Positions 20,894 through 29,577 of a stretch of 64,000 nt of DNA are shown here, piece by piece. The translations under genes and the position numbers were made by a program. Source of the stretch: Arthrobacter sp. (GTDB taxonomy: Bacteria > Actinomycetota > Actinomycetes > Actinomycetales > Micrococcaceae). Under the pieces are notes generated by a model. It had not been told where the DNA came from and did no database searches. It saw only the letters and a list, made by a program, of their open reading frames with translations. The stretch's first letter is position 1, and every line of letters begins with the position of its first letter. The stretch spans positions 1 through 64,000 of the forward strand of contig JAITLQ010000015.1 of NCBI GenBank assembly GCA_031277795.1, given 5' to 3'.

Positions 20894-22066
20894 ATGAGAA
20901 TCGTGATTGCCCCGGATAAGTTCAAGGGTTCGCTCGGCGCGGCGCAGGTTGCGCGGCGGCTCGAGGCCGGGCTGGCTGCGGCCCTTCCCGGCGTGGTGTG
21001 CACCCGCGTCCCCATGGCGGACGGCGGTGAGGGCACCGTTGACGCGGCCCTCGCCGCCGGCTTCAGCCCCCTCAGCGTGTTCGTCACCGGTCCCACCGGT
21101 GAGCGCGTCGAGGCGGTGCTTGGCCTGCGCGGGGACGAGGCGGTCGTGGAGATGGCGGCGGCCTCCGGGCTTGACCTGCTCCCCGGCGGTGTCAAGGACG
21201 CCTTGGGGGCGACCTCCCGCGGCACGGGCGAGCTGATTCGCGCCGCGCTGGACGCCGGGGCGCGGACCATCACGCTCGGCGTGGGCGGTTCGGCGTCCAC
21301 CGACGGCGGTGCGGGCCTGCTGCGCGGGCTCGGCGCCGAGGTCTTCGACCGGGACGGGGCGCCGCTCGCCGAGGGTGGAGGGTCGCTGGCCTGGGCCACG
21401 CGCCTGGACCTCTCCGGCCTCGACCCGCGCCTGGCCGAGACGAGCTTCGTGCTCGCCGCGGACGTGGACAACCCGCTCACCGGTGAGCGCGGCGCCGCCG
21501 CGGTCTTCGGCCCCCAGAAGGGGGCCAGCCAGGAGCAGGTCGCGGTGCTCGACGACGCGCTGGGGACCTGGGCACGCGTCGTCGGGCAGGCGCTGGGGAC
21601 CGCCGCCGAGGAGGCCTCCGGCCTCCCGGGGGCCGGCGCCGCCGGCGGCGTGGGCTACGCGGCCCTCGCCGTGCTGGGCGCCACCCGGCGCCCCGGCGTC
21701 GAGGTGGTGGCCGAGCTCGTGGGCCTGGCCGCCGCCGTGGACGGCGCCGACGCCGTCATCACGGGGGAGGGCTCGCTCGATAGCCAGTCCCTCGGAGGAA
21801 AGACCCCCACGGGGGTGGCGAACGCGGCCCACGCCGCCGGCGTCCCCGTCTATGCCGTGTGCGGCCGCACCACTCTCGGTGAGGCCGCCTGGCGGGAGGC
21901 CGGCTTCGCCGACGTCCTGCCGCTGTCCGGGCTGGAACCCGACCCGGTGCGTTCCATGGAGCGTGCGGGTGAGCTCGTGCAGCAGATCGGTGAGCAGCTG
22001 GGCCGCGCGTTCGCGGCCGGGACTGCCCCAACCAGCGAGAAGCAATTGATTGAGGAGGACGCGTGA
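20894..22066 (+). CDS. glxK: Glycerate 2-kinase
   Basis: A 390-aa glycerate kinase of the GarK/GlxK family, phosphorylating D-glycerate to feed glycolysis. It begins MRIVIAPDKFKGSLGAAQVA and has RVPMADGGEGTVDA, the GVGGSASTDGGAG loop, GAAGGVGYAAL and VITGEGSLDSQS, all conserved in the family. GAGGAGGTG lies five bases before ATG 20894. It follows gcl by 41 bases and overlaps allB by four bases (GTGA), so the enzymes are co-translated. Confidence 0.94.
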   Translation: MRIVIAPDKFKGSLGAAQVARRLEAGLAAALPGVVCTRVPMADGGEGTVDAALAAGFSPLSVFVTGPTGERVEAVLGLRGDEAVVEMAAASGLDLLPGGVKDALGATSRGTGELIRAALDAGARTITLGVGGSASTDGGAGLLRGLGAEVFDRDGAPLAEGGGSLAWATRLDLSGLDPRLAETSFVLAADVDNPLTGERGAAAVFGPQKGASQEQVAVLDDALGTWARVVGQALGTAAEEASGLPGAGAAGGVGYAALAVLGATRRPGVEVVAELVGLAAAVDGADAVITGEGSLDSQSLGGKTPTGVANAAHAAGVPVYAVCGRTTLGEAAWREAGFADVLPLSGLEPDPVRSMERAGELVQQIGEQLGRAFAAGTAPTSEKQLIEEDA

Positions 22067-23433
22067 GCGAGACCGTGACGAGCACCCCCCGCACCGAGGT
22101 GGGTGCCCTTGACCTGGTGATTCGGGCCGAGCAGGCGTACACGCCCGAGGGCCTCCGCGCCGTCGAGGTGGGCGTGCGTGACGGCAAGATCGTGGCGATC
22201 GAGGAGCTCGGCTTCGGGCTGGGCGGCGCCGCGGAGGTGGACGTGCCCGCCGGGCAGGTCCTGCTCCCCGGCCTCGTGGACACCCACGTGCACGTCAACG
22301 AGCCCGGCCGCACCGAGTGGGAGGGCTTCGCCTCCGCCACGAAGGCCGCCGCCGCCGGCGGCGTCACGACCGTCATCGACATGCCGCTGAACTCCATCCC
22401 GCCCACCGTCACCGTGGACGCACTGAACATCAAGCGCGACGTGGCCCGCGACAAGGCGTTCGTGGATGTGGGCTTCTGGGGCGGCGCGATCCCTGGCAAT
22501 CGCGGGGACCTGCGCCCGCTGCTGGACGAGGGCGTGTTTGGCTTCAAGTGCTTCCTGCTGCACTCCGGCGTGGACGAGTTCCCCTCGCTCACGGCCGATG
22601 AGATGCAGGAGGCCATGGAGGAGCTGGAGCCCGTGAACGGGCTGCTGATCGTCCACGCCGAGGACGCGCACGTCATCGCCGAGGCCCCGGAGGCCCAGGG
22701 CACGCACTACTCCGACTTCCTGGCCTCGCGTCCCCGCGACGCCGAGGACCGCGCCATCGCGGACGTGATCGAGCGCGCCGAGCGCACGGGGGCCCGCGCG
22801 CACATCCTGCACCTCTCCAACGCCGATTCCATCCAGCGCGTGCGCGAGGCCAAGGCCCGCGGCGTGAAGCTGACCGTGGAGACCTGCCCGCACTACCTCA
22901 CGCTCGTGGCGGAGGAGGTCCCGGACGGGGGGACGGCGTTCAAGTGCTGCCCGCCGATCCGCGAAGAGTCCAACCGCGACGCCCTCTGGGCCGGCCTGCT
23001 GGATGGGACGATCGACCTCATCGTGTCCGATCACTCCCCGGCCACGGCCGAGCTCAAGGGCGTGGAGCACGGCGACTTCGGCCTGGCCTGGGGCGGCGTG
23101 GCCTCCCTGCAGCTGGGGCTGCCGCTCGTGTGGTCCGAGGCGAAGCGCCGCGGCGTGCCGCTGGAGCGGGTGCTCACCTGGATGGGTTCCAACACCGCCG
23201 ATTTCGTTGGCCTGGAGCGGAAGGGGCGGATCGCCGTGGGCAACGACGCCGACTTCTCCTTCTTCGCTCCCGAGGAGTCCTTCACGGTGCACGCGACCGA
23301 GCTGCGCCACAAGAACCCCGTCACCCCGTACGACGGCCGCGAGCTGACCGGGCGCGTGCACCGCACGCTCCTCGGCGGCGCCGAAGTCGACTTCGAGACG
23401 CCCACCGGGCGCCTCCTGCGCGCGAACTCCTGA
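22063..23433 (+). CDS. allB: Allantoinase
   Basis: A 456-aa amidohydrolase that opens the hydantoin ring of allantoin to allantoate. The binuclear metal site is visible: HVHVNEPG (His75, His77), the carboxylated lysine in FGFKCFLLHSG (Lys162), His residues in IVHAEDAHV and HILHLSNADS, and Asp in IVSDHSPATAELK. GTG start 22063 overlaps the glxK stop and has GAGGAGG four bases upstream. Having allantoinase as last gene of the glyoxylate operon couples supply and use. A dihydropyrimidinase is a less likely alternative given the context. Confidence 0.94.
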   Translation: MSETVTSTPRTEVGALDLVIRAEQAYTPEGLRAVEVGVRDGKIVAIEELGFGLGGAAEVDVPAGQVLLPGLVDTHVHVNEPGRTEWEGFASATKAAAAGGVTTVIDMPLNSIPPTVTVDALNIKRDVARDKAFVDVGFWGGAIPGNRGDLRPLLDEGVFGFKCFLLHSGVDEFPSLTADEMQEAMEELEPVNGLLIVHAEDAHVIAEAPEAQGTHYSDFLASRPRDAEDRAIADVIERAERTGARAHILHLSNADSIQRVREAKARGVKLTVETCPHYLTLVAEEVPDGGTAFKCCPPIREESNRDALWAGLLDGTIDLIVSDHSPATAELKGVEHGDFGLAWGGVASLQLGLPLVWSEAKRRGVPLERVLTWMGSNTADFVGLERKGRIAVGNDADFSFFAPEESFTVHATELRHKNPVTPYDGRELTGRVHRTLLGGAEVDFETPTGRLLRANS

Positions 23434-23452
23434 CGCGCGCGGGCCTGGCGGC

Positions 23453-23489
23453 CCCGCCGTCGTGCTTGCTGACAAGGCACGACGGCGGG
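23453..23489 (+). terminator. Terminator of the glyoxylate operon
   Basis: Perfect 13-bp stem (23453-23465 with 23477-23489) extended by TTG/CAA inside the loop. Both arms contain the recurrent decamer GCCGTCGTGC. Confidence 0.85.
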
Positions 23490-23908
23490 CCGTGAGGCCC
23501 GCTCCCGAGCTCACCGTCCCGATCGGTGGGCACCGCACGGGACCCCCATATGCCTCGGCCGGCAAGGAATCGGGTGCCTCCGGCCGAACCCGGCGCCGAC
23601 CTACCTCCGGCGACGAACACCCGCGCAACTCTCGCGCGCGGGCCGGGACCCATTGCGGCGTCGCCCCTCACGTCATGGAGGGGGCGGCGCCGCTGTGGTG
23701 TCCGCGCGGTTTTTTGCGGGGCGTCTTGGGAGGCAACTTGAGGGACGGAGGGAATTCCTACCACCGTTCGCCTTTTTGTTATCTATCAATACTTGTGTGC
23801 GGCGTCGAAGGGGAGGACGCTGGTGGTATCCCGGACTCGCTGGCGCGTTCCGGGGCGAAACTCGCCCGGGTGGGAGCGCGGGCGGCGGGTCAACGTCTAG
23901 GGGACGCC
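23490..23908. other. Intergenic region without a convincing gene
   Basis: It holds a relatively AT-rich stretch around 23755-23800 (TTTTTGTTATCTATCAATAC), probably the promoter region of the next gene, and a GGTATCCC motif at 23823. Frames running through it lack ribosome sites. Confidence 0.5.
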
Positions 23909-24709
23909 ATGGAGACGCACACGGGCGACGGATCGATGACGCCGGCGGGGGAGGACCCGCCCGGTGCGCGGGGGTCGGAACGCGTGGCAGCGTTCGCGCG
24001 CGAGGGCGTGACCGCGCGTGAGGGCGTGACCGGTGCCGCGAGCGATGAGGGCGCTGGGGGCCCCGCCGGGGCCGCCCCACGCGGTGCGGCCGGCCGGGGA
24101 GGCCAGGAGTTCGTGGTGCTGACCGAGAACGAGGCGCCGCCGGAGGAACTGGCACCCGCGGCTCCGCGCAGCGCGGCGACGCGCCGGCGGCGCAAGGCCT
24201 GGACGGCGACCGGGATCGCGGCCGGTGTGCTGGGGGTGGGCCTCGTCGCCTGGACCACGCCGGGGGCCGGCGCCCTGGAGGCGGGCGGAGGAGCCACCGT
24301 CTGTGCAGGTTCGCTTCCGCAGGACGCGGGGCGCAACCTGGAGTTCTTCAGCGTCTTCACGAACTATTCCTCCCTCCCGGTGACCGTCACCGGCGCCACT
24401 GTGGAGCAAACGAGCGGCGTCGAGATCGAGGCGGTCGGGGCCCTCGTGAGGGATGAGGTCGGCAGCAACGGGGTGGCGGCCGGCGCCGAGCGCGGGGCCC
24501 CGGAGGGGGTGGCACTGGGGCGGGGCGCGGAGGTTGAGGTGCCCTCGGGGAAGACACTCCTGCTGACCTTCCGCGGCACGGCGACCGGGACCGGTGCCTG
24601 GGTGGCCCAGGCCTCGGACGTTCGCGTGGACTACCACGCGTGGACCCAGGCCCCGCAGCGCAGCGTCGACTCCTCGGTGGCTCAGTTCTCGAGTGGCGTC
24701 TGCCCCTAG
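23909..24709 (+). CDS. Membrane-anchored hypothetical protein with extracytoplasmic domain
   Basis: A 266-aa protein without a recognised family. ATG 23909 has a G-rich ribosome site five bases upstream. Residues 1-90 are a low-complexity Gly/Ala/Glu-rich cytoplasmic region with a repeated AREGVT. A basic patch (ATRRRRKAWT) precedes one membrane segment (GIAAGVLGVGLVAW, about residues 100-120). The rest would be outside: a beta-rich domain starting GGGATVCAGSL and ending FSSGVCP, where the two cysteines could form a disulfide. Its pattern of alternating Val/Thr and FSVFTNYSSLPVTVTGA suggests an immunoglobulin-like fold. Confidence 0.65.
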   Translation: METHTGDGSMTPAGEDPPGARGSERVAAFAREGVTAREGVTGAASDEGAGGPAGAAPRGAAGRGGQEFVVLTENEAPPEELAPAAPRSAATRRRRKAWTATGIAAGVLGVGLVAWTTPGAGALEAGGGATVCAGSLPQDAGRNLEFFSVFTNYSSLPVTVTGATVEQTSGVEIEAVGALVRDEVGSNGVAAGAERGAPEGVALGRGAEVEVPSGKTLLLTFRGTATGTGAWVAQASDVRVDYHAWTQAPQRSVDSSVAQFSSGVCP

Positions 24710-24884
24710 CCGTAGCGCGGTGGGTCGGTGCCCGGGCTGGCGCGGGGCCGGGCAGGGGAGCGTTGGACCCGAAGGGCCTCTTCGGGCGGCGGGTCTGGGC
24801 CCGAGCAGCCGAGGCCCGAATCGTGACCTGTCAGCTGGCTGGGAAGCCGGGCGCCGCGCGGGTGCGCGGGCGCAGAATGGGCCG

Positions 24885-26576
24885 GTGAGTGAGCAGCCCA
24901 AGCACCCAGGGACCGACGCGTCGGTCGCCACCCCCACCGCCTTCCCCACGCGCCGCGCCGTGCTCGGCGCCGGCGCCGTTCTGCTGTTGGCCGCCTGCAC
25001 CGGTGGCCAGACGGGGTCGGGCGGGACCGGTGGAAGCCTTGGCACCACGGGCGCCACCGGATCCCCGGGGACCACGGGCGCGACGCCCGGCACCCCGGGT
25101 GCCGCCGCGTCGTCGGGCACGGCGACCGCCCCCGCGAGCCAAACCCTGGCCGCGAGCGAGGCGAGCGCCGTCGGGCGGGCGCCCCTGTCCTCGCTCGGAT
25201 CCAAGCTCAAGGGGACGCTGTTTCTACCGGGGAAGGCGGGGTACGAGGCTGCGCGGCTGAGCGAGAATCCGCGCTTCGACGCGGCGCGGCCGCTGGGGGT
25301 GGCGCGCGTTGCCTCGGCGGCGGATGTGGCGGCGAGCCTGCGCTTTGCCAGGGACAACGGGGTGCCGCTCGCGCTGCGCTCCGGCGGGCACAGCTACGCG
25401 GGGTATTCCTCCGGCGGTGGTGCTGGGACGGGGCTGCCCGCCGCGCTCGTGGTGGACGTGCGCGCGCTGAACTCGGTGAAGGTGTCCGGCGGGTCCGTGA
25501 CCGTGGGGGCCGGGGCGGCGCTCGCGCCCGTCTATGCGGCGCTCGCGGCGAAGGGGCGGGGGATCGCCGGTGGGTCCTGCGCCACGGTGGGGGTGGCCGG
25601 GCTGACCTTGGGCGGGGGAGTGGGTGTGCTGACCCGGGCGCACGGGCTCACGTGCGACGCGTTGACATCGGCGCAGATCGTGACGGCGGACGGGCGGGTG
25701 CGCACCGTCGACGCCGCGCGCGATCCGGAGCTGTTCTGGGCGCTGCGCGGCGGTGGCGGCGGGCATCTTGGGGTGGTCACGTCGCTGACGTTGTCGACGT
25801 TCGCCGCCCCGAGCATCAAGAGCTTCTTCTATCAGTGGCCGGTGTCTGCGGCGGCCTCGGTGATCGCGGCCTGGCAGGAGTGGGCGCCCACCGCCGATGC
25901 GCGGCTGTGGTCAACCCTCAAGGTGCTGGGCGGGGCCGCGCATCCCTCCGGAGCCGTGGTGATGCTCTCCGGGACGTGGGTCGGGGCCGGGGCGCCACCC
26001 GTGGCGGCGTTCCTGGCCAAGGTGCCCCGTCCGGGGGTGTCCTCCGCGAGGACCAGGACCTACGGGCAGGCCATGGCCGGGTACGCGGGGTGCGCGGCGA
26101 TGCCGGTGGGGCAGTGCCACACCGGGGCCGGCGGGGCGCTGCAACGCGAGGCGTTCGCCGCGACGTCGCACGTGGCGTATCGGGGGCTGAAGGCCTCCGA
26201 GGTGGCCGTGCTGGTGGAGCACGTGCGGTCCGCCTCGTCGCGGCTCAAGGAGGTCGGGATCTCGATCGACGCCTTGGGTGGGGCGGTGGGACGCGTGGCG
26301 CCGGGGGCCACGGCGTTCGTGCACCGCAAGGCGATCGCCACGGTGCAATACACGGCCACGTACACGGGGAACCGCGCGGCCGAGGCCGCCGCCTTCGTCG
26401 GCGGATTCCGGGCGGCGATGACGCCGGCCTGGGGCGAGCATGCGTACGTGAACTACGCGGATCCCACGCTGAAGCGGTCGTCCGTCGCGTACTTCGGGGC
26501 GAATGCGCCGCGGCTCGCCGCCGTGCGCAGGCGCTACGACCCGGACGGCCTGTTCACGCAACCGCAGGCGTACTGA
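24885..26576 (+). CDS. Secreted berberine-bridge-type FAD-linked oxidase, Tat lipoprotein
   Basis: A 563-aa flavoprotein. The N-terminus has twin arginines and a lipobox (TRRAVLGAGAVLLLAAC), so it is probably exported folded by Tat and lipidated. A Gly/Thr/Ser-rich linker follows (about residues 45-85). The FAD domain has LRSGGHSYAGYSS and GGSCATVGVAGLTLGGG, whose His and Cys are where bicovalent FAD attachment occurs in this family. The BBE domain closes the protein with HAYVNYADP and YDPDGLFTQPQAY. Likely an oxidase of sugars or alcohols at the cell surface. GTG 24885 is the chosen start; its ribosome site is weak. Confidence 0.85.
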   Translation: MSEQPKHPGTDASVATPTAFPTRRAVLGAGAVLLLAACTGGQTGSGGTGGSLGTTGATGSPGTTGATPGTPGAAASSGTATAPASQTLAASEASAVGRAPLSSLGSKLKGTLFLPGKAGYEAARLSENPRFDAARPLGVARVASAADVAASLRFARDNGVPLALRSGGHSYAGYSSGGGAGTGLPAALVVDVRALNSVKVSGGSVTVGAGAALAPVYAALAAKGRGIAGGSCATVGVAGLTLGGGVGVLTRAHGLTCDALTSAQIVTADGRVRTVDAARDPELFWALRGGGGGHLGVVTSLTLSTFAAPSIKSFFYQWPVSAAASVIAAWQEWAPTADARLWSTLKVLGGAAHPSGAVVMLSGTWVGAGAPPVAAFLAKVPRPGVSSARTRTYGQAMAGYAGCAAMPVGQCHTGAGGALQREAFAATSHVAYRGLKASEVAVLVEHVRSASSRLKEVGISIDALGGAVGRVAPGATAFVHRKAIATVQYTATYTGNRAAEAAAFVGGFRAAMTPAWGEHAYVNYADPTLKRSSVAYFGANAPRLAAVRRRYDPDGLFTQPQAY

Positions 26577-26590
26577 GCGCGGGGGCGGCG

Positions 26591-27517
26591 TCACTCTTCG
26601 TGGGATGCCCCGGCGCGCGAGAGCGCCGTTCGGAGCGCGTGCAGGGATGAGGCAAGCAGCTCGGGATCTGCGTGGCCGCGGAGGGCCGCCGCTTGGGCAA
26701 AGTCGGCCGCCGCTTGCGGCCACTGGTGCGCTGCGAAGTGCGCCTTGCCGCGGTGTTGAAGCATGACAGTGGCCCGAGGGGTGCCGTCCGTTTCGAGGAA
26801 GAGTTCGTCGTAGATCGATACCGCTTCCGCGTGGCGATGTAGATCCCGCAGGCAGTCGGCCGTCAAGGCCCTCGTCCTCAGGGTGACGGGATGATCCGCC
26901 ACAAGCGCCAGAGCGGCGCGGGGGCTGCCTCCCCACAAGAGTTCGAGGACAGGCAGGAGCTCGTCCCCGTCGAGATGGAGGCGGAACTGCTCCCGATCAA
27001 CGATGCGGGGACGCAAGGTTTCGGGGTCGATGTCCCAGCCTGTGTTGGACGCCTCGGCGAGCGGGGATGGTTGTCCCGGGCGGTGGCTCGGACGTGGGCT
27101 TTCGGCGACCGCGACGACCTGGACGCTGTCCTCGTAGACGATGCGGCCGGGGTGGCTGGTGCGGACCTCGGCCCACGGGACGCCGTAGCGGTGGAGCAGG
27201 CCCGTGTACTCGCGGGCGCGCTCGATGAGATGCGTGGCGCTGGCGCGGAACCATGCGTGAGCCCCGGGGTTGAGCTCCGCGTTGTAGGTCTCCGGATGGG
27301 TGGCACTGGGGTCTGGGTAGGCCTCGTTGAGCTCGTCGTTGTTGGCGCGCCACCACGCGTGGTCTTCCGCGCTGAGGCGGCCGTCCCGTGCCAGGCCGTT
27401 GGCGAGACCGAAGACGCCGGTGAAGCCGCCGTTGCGATGGGGGATGGTGCTCTGGAAGCGCACGTAGGTGGTGTGCGGCGAAGGTGGGGTGGAAGTTGTG
27501 GCCGCGGCCGGGGTCAT
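26591..27517 (-). CDS. Helical-repeat protein paired with HTH gene
   Basis: A 308-aa protein of unassigned family. Residues about 15-110 form a conserved-looking aromatic-rich domain (YVRFQSTIPHRNGGFTGVFG, WWRANNDELNEAYPDP). The C-terminal half is helical with tetratricopeptide-like features (CLRDLHRHAEAVSIYDELF, HRGKAHFAAHQWPQAAADF). The ATG overlaps the stop of the preceding gene (ATGA), so it is translationally coupled to the zinc-finger/HTH protein and probably works with it. No signal peptide. Its stop lies 15 bases from the end of the convergent oxidase gene. Confidence 0.7.
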   Translation of the reverse strand: MTPAAATTSTPPSPHTTYVRFQSTIPHRNGGFTGVFGLANGLARDGRLSAEDHAWWRANNDELNEAYPDPSATHPETYNAELNPGAHAWFRASATHLIERAREYTGLLHRYGVPWAEVRTSHPGRIVYEDSVQVVAVAESPRPSHRPGQPSPLAEASNTGWDIDPETLRPRIVDREQFRLHLDGDELLPVLELLWGGSPRAALALVADHPVTLRTRALTADCLRDLHRHAEAVSIYDELFLETDGTPRATVMLQHRGKAHFAAHQWPQAAADFAQAAALRGHADPELLASSLHALRTALSRAGASHEE

Positions 27518-27930
27518 GCGGGGTGTCTGCCTGATCCGCGTTCGTCGCGCTCGGGGCGGCCGGTCCCGTCGCTTCGATCGGCAAAGCGTTCCCATGCCGA
27601 TTGGCGGGTCATGTCGAGCGCCGTCCCGATCCGCGCCCAGCTCAGCCCTCGCTCGCGGGCCGCGCCGACCCAGGTCTTGAGGTGCTCCTCGACCTGGGCG
27701 CCCGCCGCGGCGACCTCGGGCAGGCGGGCCAGCAGCGCGTCGTCGCTCAGGTGGGACCAGTAGTTGAAGGGTTCGCCGGGAGCGCGGGTGGGGTGCTCAG
27801 CGGCGTGGGCCAGGTTCTCGACGGCCGACGTGGCGCAGTCAAGACAGATGGCGGCGAGGGGGCTGCAGGCCATGGGGCCCGTGACGGAGCGTCCGCGGAG
27901 GCAGTAGCTGCAGAGAACGTCGTCGAGCAT
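27514..27930 (-). CDS. Zinc-finger / helix-turn-helix protein, 138 aa
   Basis: The N-terminus has a four-cysteine cluster (CSYCLRG ... CLDC) like the ClpX-type C4 zinc finger. A helix-turn-helix follows near residues 95-115 (GLSWARIGTALDMTRQSAWE), ending in a charged tail. This combination suggests a small DNA-binding regulator. It is the first gene of a coupled leftward pair and is divergent from the broken MFS gene, sharing a short promoter region of about 60 bases. Target genes are unknown; the MFS gene is the obvious candidate. Confidence 0.75.
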   Translation of the reverse strand: MLDDVLCSYCLRGRSVTGPMACSPLAAICLDCATSAVENLAHAAEHPTRAPGEPFNYWSHLSDDALLARLPEVAAAGAQVEEHLKTWVGAARERGLSWARIGTALDMTRQSAWERFADRSDGTGRPERDERGSGRHPA

Positions 27931-27977
27931 GTCCTCAGTATGGCGCAGGACGGGTCTTGATTCTGTCAGGGGTCACT

Positions 27978-27990
27978 TGACACAGTGTCA
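27978..27990. promoter_or_regulatory. Palindromic operator TGACACAGTGTCA
   Basis: Perfect 6-1-6 palindrome immediately before the MFS start at 27994. A one-base variant (TGACACGGTGTCA) lies at 47330 before the MerR-family gene, so the two may share a regulator. Confidence 0.6.
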
Positions 27991-27993
27991 GGC

Positions 27994-29385
27994 ATGACCT
28001 TACAAGTAGGCGAATCGAGGGAACGCGCAAGCGTTGCGGGAGCGATCCGGAGCGGTGGCCTCGAGGGGGCTGCGGACGCCATGGTGCGTGGCGCGCTTCC
28101 CGTCGTTGCGGTGGCGGTGATCGGTGGCGGCACTGGGCTGGTCGGGGTGTTGAACGCGTTGGGCCTGGCGGCCTTCCTGCTGCTCGGGGTCCGGATCGGG
28201 AGGGTGATCGATCGGGTGGGTGCCCCCGAACGAGCCATGGCCCTCAGCTCTGTGGTGCGTGGTGCCTGCGGGCTGGCCGTGGCACTCATGGCATGGGGCG
28301 GAGTCCTTCACGGTGCGATCGGCGCTGCGGCGCTCATCGTCTATGCGGCGGTGGTCGGCGTGGCCGATGTCTTCTACAGCTCCGGGCAGGGCGTCCTCGT
28401 GGCCAGGCGGTTGCCGCGCGAGGAGCTCCGCCGGGGCTTCGGTCGCATCCAGACGTGGGCGCTCACCGGCGACGGGCTGGGGCGCCTGGCGCTCGCCGCC
28501 GTCCTGGCGTGGGGGTCGACGCGGTGGGTCTGGGTCGCGGCGGCCGCCCTGTATTTCCTCTCGTGCCTCAGCCTCGGCGGCGGTCTGATCGCGTGGGCCC
28601 GGAAGGGTCGCGGCGCCAGGGCCGAGCGGCAGCGGGAGTCGGGGACCCGGCGCCCCGTGGGGGCGCTGGAAGGAGGGCCCGACGTCGGGCGGGGTGCGTT
28701 CCACGCGTTGCTCGCCTCCGCGCCGCTCAGGCGGGTGACGGTGTCGAATGCGGTGGCGAACGCCGCCGCGATGGCGGCGAACACGGTGTTGCCGGTGATG
28801 GCGCTGTCCGTGCTGGCCGTGCCACCGCAGTGGTACGTGGGTGTGGGGGTCTTGGGTGCTCTGGGCGGCGTGCTGGGGGCAGCGGTGGGGTCGGCGCTGG
28901 TCGCACGATAGGGGTTGCGAAGGGTCAGGGTCGTCGAGGCCGCTGCTTGCCTCGTGAGCGGTGCGGCCCTGGTCGGGTGGGCGCTGTTGCTGGGGGCTGC
29001 GGGGTCGGTGGGGTCGGCGGGGCAGGGCGTGGTCGGGGGCGGTGCCGGGCCGGGGAACGGGGTATGGCTGGTGACGTCGGCGGCATTGTTTGGGGTGCAC
29101 AGCGCCGTACACGGGACGGGGACCGCGATCGGAAACGTCGCGGGGGCGGACCTGGTGGCGAAATGCGCGTCGCGGGCTCGTCTGGGGGCCGTCGCCGGCG
29201 CTCAGCGGACGGTGACACTCGGGGTGATGCCGATCAGCGCCGCAGTGTTTGGGCTCTTGGGTTGGTGGGCCGGGGTGGGCTGGGCCGCCGCGGCGTGGGT
29301 GGTCCTGCTGTCTGTAGGGGTGGTGGCTGGGGCCCGGGTGAGGGAACCGCGCGAGGACGAGCTGGCGGCCGTCGAGCCCGCCTGA
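27994..29385 (+). pseudogene. MFS transporter interrupted by an in-frame TAG
   Basis: One continuous frame encodes a normal-length (about 463 aa) major facilitator protein, but a TAG at 28909-28911 stops it after about 305 residues. Before the stop lie roughly eight membrane segments (VVAVAVIGGGTGLVGVLNAL, GRVIDRVGAPERAMAL, SGQGVLVARRLPREELRRGF). After it the frame continues without shift: GLRRVRVVEAAACLVSG, membrane segments and a hydrophilic tail ending AAVEPA. A TTG at 28915 could start the second half. A single change such as TAC to TAG in a loop explains the break; read-through or two-part expression cannot be excluded. Likely substrate: a drug or metabolite. Confidence 0.8.
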
Positions 29386-29577
29386 GGGTGGGTGGTTGGG
29401 GGGCGGAGCGGCGGCGTTTCCCTCACAGGTACTTTCTTGCGGCGAGTCCTCCACATTCTGCTTGTTTCCGCGGTTTTTGACGGGGTTCGGTGGGAGAATT
29501 GATGCATCGGCGGGCCCCTTCCGGGGGAGGGGAGCCGGCCTGGTTTCTGTCCGTGAGCGGTGCCCGGGGAGGCGGTG

